Translations under genes and position numbers: made by a program
Origin: Candidatus Dechloromonas phosphorivorans
GTDB taxonomy: Bacteria > Pseudomonadota > Gammaproteobacteria > Burkholderiales > Rhodocyclaceae
DNA: 22,842 nucleotides
Assembly: GCA_016709495.1 (NCBI GenBank)
Contig: JADJMS010000007.1
Location: forward strand, 1 to 22,842
Direction: 5' to 3'
Shown: in pieces, positions 20,508 to 22,842 of the stretch
Layout: each line of letters begins with the position of its first letter
Position numbering within the stretch: the stretch's first letter is position 1
The notes under the pieces: model-generated
Databases searched by the model: none
Told to the model about the DNA's origin: nothing
What the model saw: the letters and a program-made list of their open reading frames with translations, nothing else

Positions 20508-21650
20508 TCAAGCAACCTGAGCATTTACTTGCCTGACCAGCAAACCAAACAAGGTAAGGAAGCAGAAGCCGGCGCCAGCAAAGGTGGCCGATGAGCCGAA
20601 GTTATCCCACAGCAGCCCTGCCAGGCCGCTTGAAACCAGCATCGCAACACCACTCATCAAATTGAAGAAACCAAATGCCGTGCCACGGGAGCGCCGCCGG
20701 AGCCGTATCGGCAACCATGGTCGCCAGCAGGCCCTGGGTCATGCCCATGTGAATGCCCCACAAGGCGACACCAAGCAGCATAAGGGGCCAACCCTGCGCC
20801 ATCCCAAGCACGACATCGGCAATGATCAGCACACCAAGACCAAGGCCCAGCAGCTTCTGGTGAAGACAGTTTGCCGAACGGATAGGCCGAAGCGGCATAG
20901 ACCAGATTCATCGCCACCATCACCAGAGGAACCAGCGCCATCGGGATGCCGATCTGCTCGGCACGCAGAATGAGAAAGGCTTCGCTGAATCTTGCCAGAG
21001 TAAAAAGCGCGCCGAGGCCGACCACCCACCAGTAATGACGCCCCAGGCTCGCCAGTGCGGCCCGGCTGATGGGATTGATCGGCTCCTGTGGGCGTTACAT
21101 TCCGGTTCCTTGACGCCAACCACCAGCAACAGCACACAAGCCAGCGGGTAGGCAGGCGCTCGAAGACCGCCCGAAGTCGTTGGCCCAGAGCACCGTTAAA
21201 AGCGTTGCAATGACGGGACCGAGAAGGCACCAACGGTGTCGAGTGACTGCCGCAGGCCAAAGGCGGCGCCACGCAAGCCCGCTGGGGCAATATCGGCGAC
21301 CAGCGCATCGCGCGGGGCACCGCGTATTCCCTTGCCGATGCGATCAAGGAAGCGCGCCGTGACAACCAGCCCGGAACCCGTTGCCAACGCAAAGAGCGGT
21401 TTGGTCAGGGCACCGAGTCCATAGCCCAACACCGCCAAGCCTTTTCTTTTCCCCCAATAGTCGCTCATTGCCGGGAAAAGACCTTGACCACCAGCGCAGT
21501 CGATTCCGCTATACCTTCAATCAGGCCAATGGTGAATACGCTCATGCCCAGTGTGGTCAGCATGAACATCGGGAGCAGGCTGTGAATGAGTTCCGAAGAT
21601 ATATCCATCAGCAGGCTGACGAAGCCGAGAACCCAGATGGCACGTGGCAT
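20508..21650 (-). CDS. Major facilitator superfamily transporter (several frameshifts)
   Basis: A 12-TM MFS permease of about 380-400 aa spread over all three minus-strand frames. Segments in order: PRAIWVLGFVSLLMDISSEL and MFMLTTLGMSVFTIGLIEG; SDYWGKRKGLAVLGYGLGAL (the loop 2-3 signature); ARFLDRIGKGIRGAPRDALV and GLRGAAFGLRQSLDTVGA; then ALFTLARFSEAFLILRAEQI, LPLRPI-type, GIHMGMTQGLLATMVAD and the C-terminal RGTAFGFFNLMSGVAMLVSS. At least five indels lie between about 20690 and 21480. The ATG at 21650 fits the first TM; the frame is open to 21743. The substrate cannot be deduced. With this many breaks it is either badly sequenced or a decayed gene. Confidence 0.8.
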
Positions 21651-21751
21651 CTGTCCCAAAGGTGAGGGCGTCAGCGGAATTATCTTTTGGCATTTGGTCT
21701 GAATATCGAAAAACCGCAGTAACCACAAGTCAGCCATGGCCAAACGGGCCC

Positions 21752-21792
21752 AAAAACAAAAAGGACCAACGCCTCAAAGCGGTTGATCCTTC
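21752..21792 (-). terminator. Rho-independent terminator after tRNA-fMet copy 2
   Basis: On the minus strand AAGGATCAACCGC and GGCGTTGGTCCTT pair with a wobble and a bulge, followed by TTTTTGTTTTT. It ends the tRNA transcript just before the MFS gene. Confidence 0.75.
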
Positions 21793-21806
21793 GTTGGATC
21801 TTTAGT

Positions 21807-21879
21807 TTGCGGGAGCAGGACTTGAACCTGCGACCTTCGGGTTATGAGCCCGACGAGCTGCCAACTGCTCCATCCCGCG
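21807..21879 (-). tRNA. Initiator tRNA-fMet (anticodon CAT), copy 2
   Basis: The body matches copy 1 at 3823-3898, including the unpaired C1-A72 and the three G-C anticodon-stem pairs. Unlike copy 1 it has no encoded CCA: after the discriminator A the strand reads ACTAAA. The 3' end would be added by nucleotidyltransferase. It has its own promoter and terminator and is not linked to rRNA. Confidence 0.96.
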
Positions 21880-21895
21880 TCCGTTAGAGGTGCGC

Positions 21896-21925
21896 ACTAT
21901 CCAGCATTAAGGAGAAGTGGGTCAA
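21896..21925 (-). promoter_or_regulatory. Promoter of tRNA-fMet copy 2
   Basis: On the minus strand, -35 TTGACC (21920-21925), an 18-bp spacer and -10 GATAGT (21896-21901), with an A/T-rich stretch upstream. It is weaker than the promoter of copy 1. Confidence 0.6.
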
Positions 21926-21965
21926 TCATTATTTATAAATACCCGATTCGACTATGAAAAAGACT

Positions 21966-22842
21966 TCAAAGACCGACCACCCGACTGGCCGGAAAGCGCG
22001 CAGCGAAGCGGCTACCGACGCCGGGAGTGCTCTTGATTTCCAGTTGTGCCTGATGGCGGCTCAGTGAGTGCTTGACGATGGCCAAACCAAGGCCGGTACC
22101 ACCGGCGTCGCGCGAACGGCCACGATCAATGCGGTAAAAACGCTCGGTCAGACGCGGGATGTGTTTGGGGTCGATGCCGATCCCCGTATCCTGCACCGCA
22201 AACTCGGCGCCTTGCGCACTGGCCCGCCAGATGATCCTGACCGTCCCACCTTGGGGTGTGTAACGCACGGCATTGGCGACCAGGTTACCGAAGGCACTGA
22301 CCAGTTCCGGTTCGGAACCGCGCAGGTCACCCTGACCATCTGTCTCAACCACAATCTGATGGCGCCCGGCCGACAAGGCTTCAGCATCACGGCGGAGTTT
22401 GTCGACAATATTGACCATATCGACAACTTCCGCCTCCGGTGGCGGTGCCGATTCGATGGAGGACAGCGTCGGGTCCGAACAATGGACTGCATGCGCAGCG
22501 TTGTTTCGGACATCCTTCAAAAACGCCTTTGTTCGTCGCGGTCGACGTCGATTTCTGCAAAGTTCCAGAAAGCCGGCGAGCACGGTGGTGGCGTACGCAG
22601 CTCATGCGACCATTGGCGACGAATCACGGCGCATGCCGGTCCAGCCGGTCGGTCCGGGTGACATCACCGACCTGCATCAGCCGCCGAGTGCCGGCGCCAG
22701 GGAATGATGTGGCAGATCGAGAACACGATCCTCACCACGCTCGGAACGCAGGGTGAGTGGGCGCGAAAAATCTTCACCTTGCAGGTAAGCGACGAACTCC
22801 GGCTGGCGCACCATATTGACTACCGGTTGCCGCGGTCGGTGC
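21966..22842 (-). CDS. phoR: Phosphate regulon sensor histidine kinase PhoR, 3' part, frameshifted
   Basis: The window holds the kinase half of PhoR; the N-terminus lies beyond 22842. In order on the minus strand: the end of a PAS-like region (MVRQPEFVAYLQGEDFSRPL), the dimerisation H-box near 22604 (readable as SHELRT when indels are bridged), SSIESAPPPEAEVVDMVNIV, the N-box NLVANAVRYTP, G1 DTGIGIDPKHIP, the F-box ERFYRIDRGRSRD and G2 GTGLGLAIVKHSLSRH. The part after about 22500 is intact; the part before contains several indels, including in the H-box. PhoR phosphorylates PhoB under phosphate limitation. Assignment as PhoR rests on the H-box-to-N-box spacing style and DRGRSRDAGGTGLG; another closely related kinase is possible. 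Confidence 0.82.

Overview
The window looks like a chromosomal segment of a betaproteobacterium, most likely of the order Rhodocyclales (Dechloromonas/Azonexus-like). I infer this from the 16S rRNA sequence and from the order 16S - tRNA-Ile - tRNA-Ala - 23S. The protein-coding part is GC-rich with dense, mostly housekeeping content. I could run no database search, so genus-level placement is tentative.

Layout. 1-3960 (minus strand) is an rRNA operon led by an initiator tRNA: consensus promoter, tRNA-fMet, second consensus promoter with an A/T-rich upstream element, leader with boxA, complete 16S, tRNA-Ile(GAT), tRNA-Ala(TGC), spacer boxA, and a 23S gene that leaves the window at base 1. The 23S copy lacks about its first 440 nt. 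3962-5481 holds an orphan ParA-type ATPase and a divergent IclR-family regulator. 5493-7828 (minus) is a probable operon of a membrane zinc-ribbon protein, LemA and two TPM-domain proteins. 7911-8855 is miaA. 8961-13135 is a two-gene unit: an OmpA-like lipoprotein followed by an exported WD40/caspase (peptidase C14) protein. 13137-14691 is an unannotated, apparently decayed insertion element with terminal inverted repeats and a 6-bp target duplication, lying between two convergent stop codons. 14698-18643 (minus) is an RND efflux pump with its membrane-fusion protein. 18693-20360 (minus) is rlpA and purM, which overlap. 20508-21650 is an MFS transporter. 21807-21879 is a second tRNA-fMet with promoter and terminator. 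21966-22842 is the 3' part of phoR, which runs off the window.

Sequence quality matters here. Nearly every long gene, including purM, which is normally single-copy and functionally important, is broken by one-base indels, several in homopolymers. tRNA-Ala and tRNA-Ile also show homopolymer contractions or expansions. Most frameshifts are therefore probably sequencing errors, not pseudogenes. Three larger losses are harder to explain that way and could be real deletions or assembly collapses: the 5' part of 23S, about 50 nt in the RND gene, and part of the membrane-fusion gene.

The parts most worth following up are the inverted-repeat element at 13137-14691, which fits no family I recognise and has no intact gene, and the lipoprotein plus exported WD40-caspase pair beside it, whose function is not established.
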